Positions 9,023 to 17,392 of a DNA stretch of 64,000 nt are shown here, in pieces. Position 1 is the first letter of the stretch; each line of letters begins with the position of its first letter. The position numbers and the translations under genes were made by a program. The notes under the pieces were generated by a model. That model was not told where the DNA came from. It did no database searches and worked only from the letters and a program-made list of their open reading frames with translations. Source of the DNA: Sulfitobacter geojensis (GTDB lineage Bacteria; Pseudomonadota; Alphaproteobacteria; Rhodobacterales; Rhodobacteraceae); contig NZ_JASE01000005.1 in the NCBI RefSeq assembly GCF_000622325.1, positions 2,914,001-2,978,000 of the forward strand. The letters are read 5' to 3'.

Positions 9023-11156
9023 ATCCGCGCGCCGCACGGATGAGTTTCAGAATATCCTCAGCCGCCGCAGGAATATTGGTGCCGGGTCCAAAGATCGCCT
9101 TTACCCCCGCATCATAAAGGAACTGGTAGTCCTGCTGCGGAATGACGCCGCCACAGATCACCAGAATGTCCTCAGCCCCTGCGTCCTTCAACGCTTTGAC
9201 CAATTGCGGGGCGAGTGTTTTATGCCCCGCGGCCTGCGATGAAATGCCGATGACATGAACGTCATTGTCCACCGCATCTTGCGCCGCTTCGGCAGGGGTT
9301 TGGAACAAGGGACCAACATCCACGTCAAAGCCGATGTCGGCAAAGGCGGTCGCAATGACCTTGGCGCCACGGTCATGCCCGTCCTGCCCCATCTTCACCA
9401 CCAACATGCGCGGGCGGCGGCCCTCGTCTTCGGCAAATTGCTCAACCGATTTCTGGATGTTGGCAAAGCCCGCATCCCCCTCATAGGCCGCGCCGTAAAC
9501 GCCAGCCAAGGTTTTCACTTCCGCGCGGTGACGGCCGAATTTCTCTTCCATTGCCATGCTGATTTCTCCCACGGTGGCGCGTGCGCGTGCGGCTTCGACA
9601 GCCCCTTCCAACAGATTTCCGGCCTCGCCTGCGCGGCGTGTCAGTTCTGCAAGCGCCGCGGTGCAGGCGGCCTCGTCACGGTTGGCGCGGATTTCTTTCA
9701 GACGGGCAATCTGGCTTTCGCGCACCGCAACGTTGTCCACATCGAGAATATCAATCGGCTCTTCCTTGTCGCGGCGATACTTGTTCACGCCCACGATCAC
9801 CTCGGTGCCTCGGTCAATATTGGCCTGACGGGTGGCTGCCGCTTCTTCGATGCGTAGCTTGGGCATGCCCGAGGCCACAGCTTTGGTCATGCCGCCCATT
9901 TCCTCGACCTCTTCGATCATTTTCCACGCCGCTTCGGCCAGATCATGGGTCAGCTTTTCAACATAGTAGGACCCGGCCAAAGGATCCACCACATTGGTCA
10001 CGCCGGTTTCTTCTTGCAAAATCAACTGGGTATTACGTGCGATGCGGGCGGAGTGTTCAGTCGGCAGGCCGATCGCCTCGTCCAGCGAGTTGGTGTGCAG
10101 GCTTTGCGTCCCGCCCAAGACTGCCGACATCGCCTCAAACGCGGTGCGCACGACGTTGTTGTAAGGGTCCTGTTCCGCCAGTGACACGCCTGAGGTCTGG
10201 CAATGCGTGCGCAGCATCGACGACTTGGCGTTCTTTGGTTCAAACTCAGACATGATCCGGTGCCACAACAAACGGGCAGCGCGCAGTTTGGCGGCTTCCA
10301 TGAAAAAGTTCATGCCAATGGCAAAGAAGAAGCTCAGGCGCGGGGCGAACCGGTCCACATCCATTCCCGCCGCAATCGCCGTGCGCACATATTCCCGCCC
10401 GTCCGCAAGGGTAAAGGCAAGTTCCTGCACAAGGTTCGCGCCCGCCTCTTGCATGTGATAGCCCGAGATCGAAATCGAATTGAATTTCGGCATGTTATCA
10501 GAGGTATATTCGATGATGTCCCCGATGATCCGCATCGAAGGTTCCGGCGGATAGATATAGGTGTTGCGCACCATGAATTCTTTCAGAATGTCGTTCTGAA
10601 TGGTGCCGGCGAGCACGGATTTGTCATGCCCCTGCTCTTCGCCCGCAACGATAAAGCTGGCGAGGATTGGAATCACCGCACCGTTCATCGTCATGGAAAC
10701 GCTGACTTTATCCAGTGGGATACCGTCGAACAGGATTTTCATATCCTCAACGCTGTCAATTGCCACGCCAGCCTTGCCCACATCGCCCTCAACACGTGGA
10801 TGGTCGCTGTCGTACCCGCGGTGCGTGGCCAGATCAAAGGCCACCGAGACCCCCTGCTGACCGGCAGCGAGGTTGCGGCGATAAAAGGCGTTGGATTCTT
10901 CGGCCGTCGAGAAACCGGCATATTGACGGATCGTCCACGGACGTCCGGCATACATCGTGGCCTTTACACCGCGCGTAAACGGACCCTCGCCGGGCATGGA
11001 TCCCAGATGCGAAACGCCTTCAAGGTCGGCAGCATTATAGACGGGTTGCACGTCAATGCCTTCAAGTGTTTTCCACGTCAGGTCATCAACGCTTTTGCCG
11101 CGCAATTCCGCCTCAGCGATGCTGCGCCACATGTCCTTCGATTTGTCCTTGGTCAT
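9021..11156 (-). CDS. scpA: methylmalonyl-CoA mutase
   Basis: A 711-aa single-subunit adenosylcobalamin-dependent mutase interconverting (R)-methylmalonyl-CoA and succinyl-CoA, the last step of propionyl-CoA assimilation. The N-terminal substrate barrel contains the family block [11 protein letters not shown]; the C-terminal B12-binding domain carries the lower-ligand motif DGHDRG at about residues 592-597 and the later CGGVIP. ATG 11156 follows an AGGA ribosome site; the frame extends eight codons upstream without one. The start lies 44 bases inside the 3' end of the upstream sulfotransferase-like gene, so the pair is probably one transcript. pccA and pccB further upstream complete the pathway. 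Confidence 0.95.
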   Translation of the reverse strand: MTKDKSKDMWRSIAEAELRGKSVDDLTWKTLEGIDVQPVYNAADLEGVSHLGSMPGEGPFTRGVKATMYAGRPWTIRQYAGFSTAEESNAFYRRNLAAGQQGVSVAFDLATHRGYDSDHPRVEGDVGKAGVAIDSVEDMKILFDGIPLDKVSVSMTMNGAVIPILASFIVAGEEQGHDKSVLAGTIQNDILKEFMVRNTYIYPPEPSMRIIGDIIEYTSDNMPKFNSISISGYHMQEAGANLVQELAFTLADGREYVRTAIAAGMDVDRFAPRLSFFFAIGMNFFMEAAKLRAARLLWHRIMSEFEPKNAKSSMLRTHCQTSGVSLAEQDPYNNVVRTAFEAMSAVLGGTQSLHTNSLDEAIGLPTEHSARIARNTQLILQEETGVTNVVDPLAGSYYVEKLTHDLAEAAWKMIEEVEEMGGMTKAVASGMPKLRIEEAAATRQANIDRGTEVIVGVNKYRRDKEEPIDILDVDNVAVRESQIARLKEIRANRDEAACTAALAELTRRAGEAGNLLEGAVEAARARATVGEISMAMEEKFGRHRAEVKTLAGVYGAAYEGDAGFANIQKSVEQFAEDEGRRPRMLVVKMGQDGHDRGAKVIATAFADIGFDVDVGPLFQTPAEAAQDAVDNDVHVIGISSQAAGHKTLAPQLVKALKDAGAEDILVICGGVIPQQDYQFLYDAGVKAIFGPGTNIPAAAEDILKLIRAARG

Positions 11157-12060
11157 CTCTTTGTCCTTTTGTGAATGCACCGGATGGCAGATATGTTTCT
11201 GCTCTGTTGGGGCATGTATCCTCTGTCAGTGTGGCCAGACCCTCCGCACCGGCAAAAAGCCAATGCAGATCATCTGCGTAATTTTCCCGCAGCATTGCGG
11301 TTTGTTCGCCGGTGAAGGGCTGCCAGCGCCCCAGCGTGTCGGGTAGCAGTTCAGGATCACTGCCCTGCTCTGCCAAAGCCAGCCGCAGGCTTTGCAGGTC
11401 GGGCGACCGGTTCAGCCAACGCTTGCGCGTGTCGGTGGGAACGTCCGTTTCAAGTGCTGCGCGCAGCACCCTTTCGCACGCGCCTGCCCCGGCCTCGAAC
11501 GTCAGCACATCAATCTGCGCGCCGGGGGCAGCGCAGGCCAGATCGGTGATGACATCACGCCAGCTGCGTCGGCTATGGGCGATATTTGCAAGACGCGTCG
11601 TGCTCGGCACCGGATGCCCCCGCGATACGGTTAACGCACAGGCGGACGCCCACCACAGGTCCTGTGCGCGGATCGTCAGGACAATGCGCCGCACCTGCCC
11701 GCCAAAGGCTGCCGAGACCCGCGCGATACGTTCACCGGCGGCCGGATAGAGCCGTTCGGCACGGATATTCTGTTTACAATTGCCCAGCAGGTTTTCATCG
11801 CTGACCAGCAATTGCTTGATGCCCTGCGCCTTGGCCTGTGCCGCGAACAGGCGAATGCGCCCTTCGGCACGTTTCGCCAGATTGCGCCCCTTTGGCGCGG
11901 TAGAGCTGCGAAACAACCCCGGAGTGACCGACCCGCGCACCCGTTCCGGCCCCCAGAATGCGATCTGTTTCGATGCCAGATCATCGCTGTGGTCCCGCAT
12001 ATAGTGCTGAAAGGTGGTCGTCGCTGTGCGATGTGCCCCCAAGTGCAGAATGACATCCAT
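11113..12060 (-). CDS. sulfotransferase-like protein of unknown substrate
   Basis: The 315-aa protein starts [20 protein letters not shown], resembling the phosphosulfate-binding P-loop of sulfotransferase-like proteins (HxGxxKTGTT pattern with R in place of K). No complete 3'-PAPS-binding set is obvious, so catalytic activity is uncertain. Two starts are possible: 12060, directly before the conserved beta strand, or 12129, which adds 23 unconserved residues. The 3' end overlaps the mutase start by 44 bases on the same strand. A link to propionyl-CoA metabolism is positional only. Confidence 0.6.
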   Translation of the reverse strand: MDVILHLGAHRTATTTFQHYMRDHSDDLASKQIAFWGPERVRGSVTPGLFRSSTAPKGRNLAKRAEGRIRLFAAQAKAQGIKQLLVSDENLLGNCKQNIRAERLYPAAGERIARVSAAFGGQVRRIVLTIRAQDLWWASACALTVSRGHPVPSTTRLANIAHSRRSWRDVITDLACAAPGAQIDVLTFEAGAGACERVLRAALETDVPTDTRKRWLNRSPDLQSLRLALAEQGSDPELLPDTLGRWQPFTGEQTAMLRENYADDLHWLFAGAEGLATLTEDTCPNRAETYLPSGAFTKGQRDDQGQIEGHVAQHR

Positions 12061-12228
12061 GATGGATCGACCCAGTCTTTGCCAGAATGCCGCCCCGTAC
12101 GGCCATTCAGCGGGGATGGCCCCCGTCATGGCGCATAACCCCTTGCAGGCACGTTAATGCAAGCCGTTTGCCGATTTGCCATCGCATTTGCGCAAATCCC
12201 GCTTATATCATGACCAACAGGAGAGACT

Positions 12229-12684
12229 ATGAAACGCCTTACTACCCTTGTTATTGCTGGGTTTATTGCCACAGCATCCCTTGCACAGGACACCCCGAGC
12301 GAAGGGGACGACCCCCTGTTTGCCGCTGCCGATATGGCTGATTTGAGCGAATTCCGCTGGAAAAAACGCCCCGTGCTGGTCTTTGCGGATAGCGAAGATG
12401 ACCCTGCATATATCGAACAGATGGAACTTCTGGCCGCGCGCGAGGATGAACTGCGCGAACGCGATGTGATTGTATTGACCGATACCGACCCCGATGCGCG
12501 CGCGCCCTTGCGGCTGCAAATGCGGCCACGGGGATTTATGCTGGTGCTGGTGGGCAAGGATGGCGGCAACAAACTGCGCAAACCCTTCCCGTGGGACGTG
12601 CGCGAAATCACCCGCAGCATTGACAAAATGCCGATGCGCCAGCGCGAAATCCGCGAGGAGAAGGAAGCCGCGCGCACCCGCTGA
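12229..12684 (+). CDS. DUF4174 domain-containing exported protein
   Basis: A 151-aa protein with a signal peptide (residues 1-19, cleavage after LAQ) followed by a thioredoxin-like DUF4174 domain: FRWKKRPVLVFADSEDDP, then an alpha/beta pattern ending in a basic helix rich in Arg and Glu. DUF4174 proteins are periplasmic and of unknown function. The AGGAGAG box seven bases upstream fixes the start. It is the only plus-strand gene inside the minus-strand propionate block and has its own promoter region of about 170 bases shared with the divergent sulfotransferase-like gene. Confidence 0.8.
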   Translation: MKRLTTLVIAGFIATASLAQDTPSEGDDPLFAAADMADLSEFRWKKRPVLVFADSEDDPAYIEQMELLAAREDELRERDVIVLTDTDPDARAPLRLQMRPRGFMLVLVGKDGGNKLRKPFPWDVREITRSIDKMPMRQREIREEKEAARTR

Positions 12685-12744
12685 GCCTTGCGGGCAACGC
12701 CGCATTCACCTATATTAAAGGAAGAACAGGCAAAGGAGACGGAT

Positions 12745-12822
12745 ATGGACAAATATGATGACATCCCGCCCTTTACTCCGATTCCGGTGACGGGGCGGAC
12801 GGGGCCACGGCCCGGCTATTGA
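12745..12822 (+). CDS. possible 25-aa peptide or gene remnant
   Basis: A short open frame with a strong ribosome site (AAAGGAG, six bases before the ATG) encodes 25 residues starting MDKYDDIPPFTPIPVTGRTG. Its last 50 bases overlap the 3' end of the convergent minus-strand gene. The FTPIPV segment followed by Arg resembles my memory of the N-terminus of longer alphaproteobacterial proteins that begin with FTPVP and continue into a DGW-type helical domain. It may therefore be a truncated remnant rather than a functional peptide. Expression is unproven. Confidence 0.3.
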   Translation: MDKYDDIPPFTPIPVTGRTGPRPGY

Positions 12823-13405
12823 TCTTGCGCGCCAGCGTTTCGGCAGCATCTGCACCGCCTTCGGCATAGGCCTTGATCATTGAGGTCGCAAAAAGCCCGT
12901 ATTCAAACAACTGCTGCTTCATCGCGATGTAATCGCGATACATGCCCATGCGCCGCGTCTGGCCCATTGCTTTGAACGTATTGCCGCGCATGTCTTCGAT
13001 CAGGGCGGATATTGCCTTGATCTGGCTATAGAACGCCACCACCGGATCAATCGTGCAGCGCGGCAGGATATGGATTTCCGCCACCACCGCATCATAAAGA
13101 TGATCACCCGGTTCATGCGGAATGAAGGGGACAAAACCGGCGTCGTCGCTCATGCGCTGCATGATCCCCTCCGCGTTCTGTTCCAGCGCTGCCGGGCTGC
13201 CCAGATTGGCCATCGTGCTACCGATTTCGGCATAAAGCGCACGGTGCACATCGCGCAGCCGTTCGGCACGTAGCCGCGCCGCATCGCGCCTGTTCTGCCA
13301 GCCGTTAAAGACCCAGCCCGCCGACACAAAAGCGCCGGCAATCACCGCCTGCCAGATACGGGCATCAACGGACCAGATCCATGTTATGACGGGGTTCGAG
13401 GTCAC
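12773..13405 (-). CDS. membrane-anchored protein of unknown function
   Basis: The 210-aa protein has one N-terminal transmembrane helix (about residues 15-34) followed by a basic stretch and a helical cytosolic domain; no family motif is recognised. It starts with GTG: the start and the pccA stop share GTGA (13402-13405), so translation is likely coupled to pccA. That tight arrangement suggests a role connected with the carboxylase, or simple operon packing. Its 3' end overlaps a short convergent open frame. Confidence 0.75.
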   Translation of the reverse strand: MTSNPVITWIWSVDARIWQAVIAGAFVSAGWVFNGWQNRRDAARLRAERLRDVHRALYAEIGSTMANLGSPAALEQNAEGIMQRMSDDAGFVPFIPHEPGDHLYDAVVAEIHILPRCTIDPVVAFYSQIKAISALIEDMRGNTFKAMGQTRRMGMYRDYIAMKQQLFEYGLFATSMIKAYAEGGADAAETLARKINSRAVAPSAPSPESE

Positions 13406-15447
13406 TCAAACTCCATGATCACATCATCCACGGCCAGACTGTCACCAGCCCCTGCATTGACCTTGCTGACCACGCCCTTTTTTTCGGCACGCAGGATGTT
13501 TTCCATCTTCATCGCCTCGATCGTGCAGAGCGCCTGACCTTCCTGCACCTCGTCGCCCACGGCCACATCCAGTTTCACAATCAGACCCGGCATCGGGCAG
13601 AGAAGCATTTTAGACGTATCAGGGGCCACTTTTTCCGGCATCAAACGCGCCAGTTCGGCCTGACGCGGGGTGCGCACATGCACTTTGACGTCCGCGCCAC
13701 GGGTGCGGATCCGGAAACCACCGGAAATCTTGCCGACTTTCATCACCAAAGGCGCGTCATTGATCGTCATTGACGCCAGTTTGTCGCCCGGCGTCCAGTC
13801 GCCCTTGACCCGCAGGGTGCTGTCGTCCTCGAACCGGACCGTGGCCCCGTCCTTGTCCGCTTCGATCACCAGATCAAAGGACTGCCCCTGCACAGTCACG
13901 TTCCAGTCGCTGCCGACTTTGCGTTCGTGATTGTCCATCCGGCCCGACACCCGCGCACGGCGGATTTCGGCAACGCGGTGCATGGCCGCACATGCCGCAG
14001 CAATGCGGCGCAGCTCGGTTTCGGCCAACTCGACCCCTTCGAAGCCGTCGGGATATTGCTCTTCGATAAAGGCGGTGGTCATGGTGCCGTCGATAAAGAT
14101 CGGGTGGTCCATTACGGCTGACAAAAACGGCAGGTTGTGACCGATACCTTCGACCTCGAAACTGTCCAACGCCACGCGCATCTGTTCAATCGCTTCAGCG
14201 CGTGTCGGTGCCCATGTGCAGAGCTTGGCGATCATCGGGTCGTAATACATGCTGATCTCGCCCCCCTCATAAACACCAGTGTCATTGCGCACCGCGAAAG
14301 TGCCGGTAGGCGCATCATCCGCCCATTTGCCATTGTCCGACAACGGGCCGGCGGCAACTTCCTGTGGCGGGCGGTAACGGGTCAAGCGGCCGATAGAGGG
14401 AAGGAAGCCGCGATAAGGATCTTCGGCATAAAGCCGGTTTTCGATGGACCAGCCGTTCAGTTTTACATCCGACTGTTTGATCGTCAGCTTTTCCCCGTTT
14501 GCAACGCGGATCATCTGTTCGACCAGATCGACGCCAGTGATCAGCTCGGTCACAGGGTGTTCCACCTGCAAACGCGTGTTCATCTCGAGGAAGTAGAAGT
14601 TCTTGTCGCCGTCCACGATGAACTCGACCGTACCGGCCGAAGTATAGCCCACGGCCTGCGCCAACGCGACTGCCTGCTCACCCATTGCCTTACGCGTGGC
14701 TTCATCCAGGAAAGGGCTTGGTGCTTCTTCGACAACCTTCTGGTTGCGGCGCTGGATCGAACATTCGCGTTCGCCCAGATAGATGCCGTTGCCGTGTGCA
14801 TCACACAGAACCTGAATTTCGATGTGGCGCGGCTGGGTTACGAATTTTTCGATAAAAATGCGGTCGTCGCCAAAGCTGTTCGCCGCTTCGTTCTTGGAGG
14901 ACTGAAACCCCTCGCGGGCCTCTTCGTCGTTCCACGCGATACGCATGCCTTTACCGCCCCCGCCGGCAGAGGCCTTAAGCATGACAGGATAGCCGATCTC
15001 GTTGGAGATCTTGACCGCCTCATCGGCGTCCTCGATCAAGCCCATGTAACCGGGCACTGTGGAAACCCCCGCTTCCTGCGCGATCTTTTTCGAAGTGATC
15101 TTGTCCCCCATCTTTTCAATCGCACCCACAGGCGGGCCGACAAAAGCGACGCCCGCCGCTTCAAGCGCTTCGGCGAACTTGCTGTTTTCAGACAGGAAAC
15201 CATAGCCGGGATGCACCGCTTCGGCACCGCTTTCCTTGATCGCGGCCATCACTTTGTCGATAACGATATAGGACTGGTTGGCAGGCGGCGGGCCGATGTG
15301 GATGGCCTCATCCGCCATTTGCACGTGCAGCGCCTGCGCATCCGCATCGGAATAGATCGCAACGCTGGTCAGCCCCATTTTCTTGGCGGTTTTGATAACA
15401 CGGCAGGCAATCTCGCCACGGTTGGCGATCAGGATTTTCTTGAACAT
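13402..15447 (-). CDS. pccA: propionyl-CoA carboxylase, biotin carboxylase/carrier subunit alpha
   Basis: A 681-aa subunit that carboxylates its own biotin with ATP and bicarbonate and passes the carboxyl group to PccB. The N-terminal biotin carboxylase half begins FKKILIANRGEIACRV and has the ATP-grasp glycine loop KASAGGGGKGM. The C-terminal carrier domain carries EAMKMEN with the biotinylated lysine at about residue 647. An unusual linker domain separates the two, as in propionyl- rather than acetyl-CoA enzymes. AAGGA before ATG 15447 fixes the start. pccB lies 1.9 kb upstream, separated by small ORFs and two terminators. Confidence 0.95.
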   Translation of the reverse strand: MFKKILIANRGEIACRVIKTAKKMGLTSVAIYSDADAQALHVQMADEAIHIGPPPANQSYIVIDKVMAAIKESGAEAVHPGYGFLSENSKFAEALEAAGVAFVGPPVGAIEKMGDKITSKKIAQEAGVSTVPGYMGLIEDADEAVKISNEIGYPVMLKASAGGGGKGMRIAWNDEEAREGFQSSKNEAANSFGDDRIFIEKFVTQPRHIEIQVLCDAHGNGIYLGERECSIQRRNQKVVEEAPSPFLDEATRKAMGEQAVALAQAVGYTSAGTVEFIVDGDKNFYFLEMNTRLQVEHPVTELITGVDLVEQMIRVANGEKLTIKQSDVKLNGWSIENRLYAEDPYRGFLPSIGRLTRYRPPQEVAAGPLSDNGKWADDAPTGTFAVRNDTGVYEGGEISMYYDPMIAKLCTWAPTRAEAIEQMRVALDSFEVEGIGHNLPFLSAVMDHPIFIDGTMTTAFIEEQYPDGFEGVELAETELRRIAAACAAMHRVAEIRRARVSGRMDNHERKVGSDWNVTVQGQSFDLVIEADKDGATVRFEDDSTLRVKGDWTPGDKLASMTINDAPLVMKVGKISGGFRIRTRGADVKVHVRTPRQAELARLMPEKVAPDTSKMLLCPMPGLIVKLDVAVGDEVQEGQALCTIEAMKMENILRAEKKGVVSKVNAGAGDSLAVDDVIMEFE

Positions 15448-15479
15448 GGGGTGTCCTTTTGGGTCTTGAGGTAAACACG

Positions 15480-15510
15480 AAAACCCCGCCACAGCAGGTG
15501 CTGTGCGGGG
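15480..15510 (-). terminator. Rho-independent terminator after small lipoprotein gene
   Basis: On the minus strand an inverted repeat with arms CCCCGC-ACAGCA and TGCTGT-GGCGGGG (one bulged base) is followed by TTTT. It lies between the lipoprotein gene ending at 15556 and the start of pccA at 15447, so pccA probably has its own promoter or relies on read-through. Confidence 0.75.
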
Positions 15511-15555
15511 CGATTGTTTCGGGTACGGCGCGCAGGCTGCGCCGTAAAAGTGCGA

Positions 15556-15771
15556 TTAGTTAACGGATCGGCATTTGCCGGGATTAAGCTGGCAAAAAGC
15601 GATGTTGCCCGCTGCACCAATGGCTGCGCCTTGCAACAGGCTGCCGCTGGTGACCGCTGCGGCCCCCGCGCCGACGGCTGTGCCGACAAGCCCCTGTTCG
15701 ACAACCGTGTCGCCGCAGGCGGCAAGAGAGGCGCAAAGGGCGCTGGCGAGGAGGACGGGTTTGATGGACAT
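15556..15771 (-). CDS. small lipoprotein with glycine-zipper segment
   Basis: A 71-aa protein with a lipoprotein signal peptide: ALCASLAAC gives a lipobox with the acylated cysteine at residue 19. The mature part has alternating Gly/Ala (VGTAVGAGAAAV and IGAAG), a glycine-zipper pattern that often inserts in or lies on membranes, and ends with two cysteines in CQLNPGKC. The start at 15771 places the signal peptide correctly; the frame is open upstream. It sits between pccA and the 119-aa gene and has its own terminator. Function unknown. Confidence 0.75.
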   Translation of the reverse strand: MSIKPVLLASALCASLAACGDTVVEQGLVGTAVGAGAAAVTSGSLLQGAAIGAAGNIAFCQLNPGKCRSVN

Positions 15772-16111
15772 TTTTCTGTTCCTTGTCTGCTCGTGTCTAC
15801 ACAAGCAACGCGGAACATCGCGCGGGGTTCCGTGTCGGGTGCAGACTTATGTGTCTTTCCACCCGATGCGACCGCCCCAATGGGACAATGAGCGCCGGAA
15901 AAAGAGGGCAGCAGCGCGATGGTTGCGCCCTGCTGCCCAAGGGGGAAAAGGGTATGGTTTCGGTATGGCAAAGACGCACCGGGGGAGGTAACGCCATCAC
16001 CGTAATCAACCCTGACAAAACGCTGCGAAAACCCCAAGCCCGCCGGATAAACCGGCAGGATTTCGGCAGCGTGCCGCTGGTTTTCAAAGGTTGCGCGCGG
16101 GTTCATGCCGA
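15772..16111. other. 340-bp gap, no convincing gene
   Basis: Between the 71-aa lipoprotein gene and the 119-aa gene. It holds one terminator-like hairpin (15899-15938) and presumably the lipoprotein promoter. Open frames crossing it run through the hairpin and the neighbouring genes and have no plausible start or composition. Confidence 0.5.
15899..15938 (-). terminator. Rho-independent terminator after 119-aa gene
   Basis: Minus-strand hairpin with arms GGGCAGCAG and CTGCTGCCC (plus further G-C pairs inside) followed by CTCTTTTTCC. It lies downstream of the gene ending at 16112 and separates it from the 71-aa lipoprotein gene. Confidence 0.7.
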
Positions 16112-16471
16112 TCAATCCTCGAAAGCTTCGGGGAAAGCCGCGCGCGCGGCGGCTTCATTGATTACCAGCAGGCTTTCGTAATGGGCCGGGTCAAACGGAT
16201 CCGTCGCCGGCAGGACCTCGCGGCCAAACAGCCACGACAGACGCCCCGCGTCCAGATTGCCGCGTTCAAACGGATGCGGGCCGAAATGCTCCCACAGGGC
16301 TTTCATGAAACCGGCATCCGCGCGTTTGTCCGCCGGACGGCGGTCGGAACGACGCTCGCGCTGGGACAGCGGTGTCACCCCTTTGGGGTTGGGACGGCGA
16401 ATGGTGAACTGGAAATCGGTACTGGGCAAACGGCCCGGAAATCCACGATGTTTCAGCATATAGGCTGGCAT
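16112..16471 (-). CDS. conserved hypothetical protein in propionate locus
   Basis: A 119-aa soluble protein without signal peptide or membrane segment: a basic first half (PLSQRERRSDRRPADKR) and a second half rich in aromatic residues and Leu (KALWEHFGPHPFERGN, RLSWLFGREVLP). I know similar short proteins next to pcc genes in Roseobacters but no function. It is followed by a strong terminator. No catalytic motif is visible. Confidence 0.7.
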   Translation of the reverse strand: MPAYMLKHRGFPGRLPSTDFQFTIRRPNPKGVTPLSQRERRSDRRPADKRADAGFMKALWEHFGPHPFERGNLDAGRLSWLFGREVLPATDPFDPAHYESLLVINEAAARAAFPEAFED

Positions 16472-16558
16472 CAGACGGCCCTCCGATTTTGGGGCCGTGT
16501 TTGGCGGATTGTCAGGAATGGGGTCGGGACAGGCGCATCGGCCTGCCCCGGGGCAAGT

Positions 16559-16705
16559 TTATTTGTACTTACCTGTGTATGTTGGCTCAACCGAGATGGG
16601 CTCGGGCTCGACAACAACATATTCTTCTTCGGTCTGGCCGGATGTACAGGCAGCAACAGTGGCGATGAAACCAATGGCTGCCAGGAATTTGATGCTCTTT
16701 GACAT
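16559..16705 (-). CDS. 48-aa lipoprotein
   Basis: A short gene of 49 codons. The product starts MSKSIKFLAAIGFIATVAAC, a complete lipoprotein signal with the acylated cysteine at residue 20, followed by a 28-residue acidic and proline-containing tail (EEEYVVVEPEPISVEPTY). AGGAG lies eight bases before the ATG. The signal peptide grammar and ribosome site make it a credible gene. It lies in the pccB-pccA interval on the same strand. Function unknown. Confidence 0.7.
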   Translation of the reverse strand: MSKSIKFLAAIGFIATVAACTSGQTEEEYVVVEPEPISVEPTYTGKYK

Positions 16706-16919
16706 CTCTGTCTCCTGTCTATGTAAGTGGAACGCGCATTGTTAAACTGCCTCGCACGCCCCGTTTCTGAGGTAAGGGATACTTGGGTATTCCTCGACTG
16801 CACCATAAGGTAGTCCGCTGCGAAAACATATCCAGCCCGTTGCAATGGTTGGGGTTGTGTCGCGAATGTCGCAGTATTCTGTCCACTTGAGAAGTGGACC
16901 GCAAGATATTGTGGTTGCA
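16706..16919. other. 214-bp gap, no gene seen
   Basis: Lies upstream of the 48-aa lipoprotein and downstream of the DUF6497 gene. It probably contains the lipoprotein promoter. I see no coding frame with a ribosome site and no clear hairpin. Confidence 0.4.
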
Positions 16920-17300
16920 TCACAAACCCTCCCAGATACAGGTGTTATCCACAGGACGAAAAGCCTCGAAAAATTGTGTCGCTTCGGGATCCGCGACCCC
17001 GAATTCGGTCGCACGGTCCGCCAGAGAGATCACAATGACATCCCCCGCCAGCGCGTATTCAGCGCTATATGGCAGGGCCAGCGCGGCGCACAAGTGCATC
17101 ATATCGCTGGCCGCCACGTCATATTCCACCGCGCCCTCGCCCCGCGCGATATGCGGCGCGATAAAGCGGAACCTGAGCCATGTTTCGCTTTCGACGGCAT
17201 CCACCAGGACCTCGTATAATTCGACACTATGCCCCGAAGGCACATCGGTCGCCCAAACGGGGCTGGCCGCAAGAATGAGACTGGCAAAGACGGCTTTCAC
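16920..17300 (-). CDS. DUF6497 family exported protein
   Basis: A 126-aa protein with a signal peptide (residues 1-17, cleavage after VWA) and a mature domain of about 110 residues with two cysteines (near MHLCAAL and NTCIWE) that may form a disulfide. It resembles proteins classed as DUF6497 in Rhodobacteraceae; function unknown. The GTG start shares GTGA with the stop of the 31-codon frame upstream, so it is probably translated as part of the pccB transcript. Confidence 0.7.
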   Translation of the reverse strand: MKAVFASLILAASPVWATDVPSGHSVELYEVLVDAVESETWLRFRFIAPHIARGEGAVEYDVAASDMMHLCAALALPYSAEYALAGDVIVISLADRATEFGVADPEATQFFEAFRPVDNTCIWEGL

Positions 17301-17392
17301 GGCGCACCCTTGTCATGTGTGGGGAAGTCGGCGGGCGAGATGATCTGCTCTAACGCAACATCGCGTCCCAACTGCACGCGCACCTGCCTCAC
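17297..17392 (-). CDS. possible 31-aa peptide linking pccB and the DUF6497 gene
   Basis: A GTG-initiated frame of 31 residues. Its start overlaps the pccB TGA (GTGA at 17389-17392) and its stop overlaps the next GTG start (GTGA at 17297-17300). No ribosome site is visible, so it would depend on coupling. It could be a real micro-gene or only a ribosome-relay frame. Confidence 0.35.
   Translation of the reverse strand: MRQVRVQLGRDVALEQIISPADFPTHDKGAP

Noticed and set aside
12187-12196. TTTGCGCAAA palindrome between the sulfotransferase-like and DUF4174 genes as a PccR site
   Set aside because: It has two extra bases compared with TTTGCAAA and no paired second box; treated as chance.
14137-15474. 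445-codon plus-strand frame antisense to pccA
   Set aside because: Reverse-frame shadow of a fully conserved gene; composition and lack of a ribosome site speak against coding.
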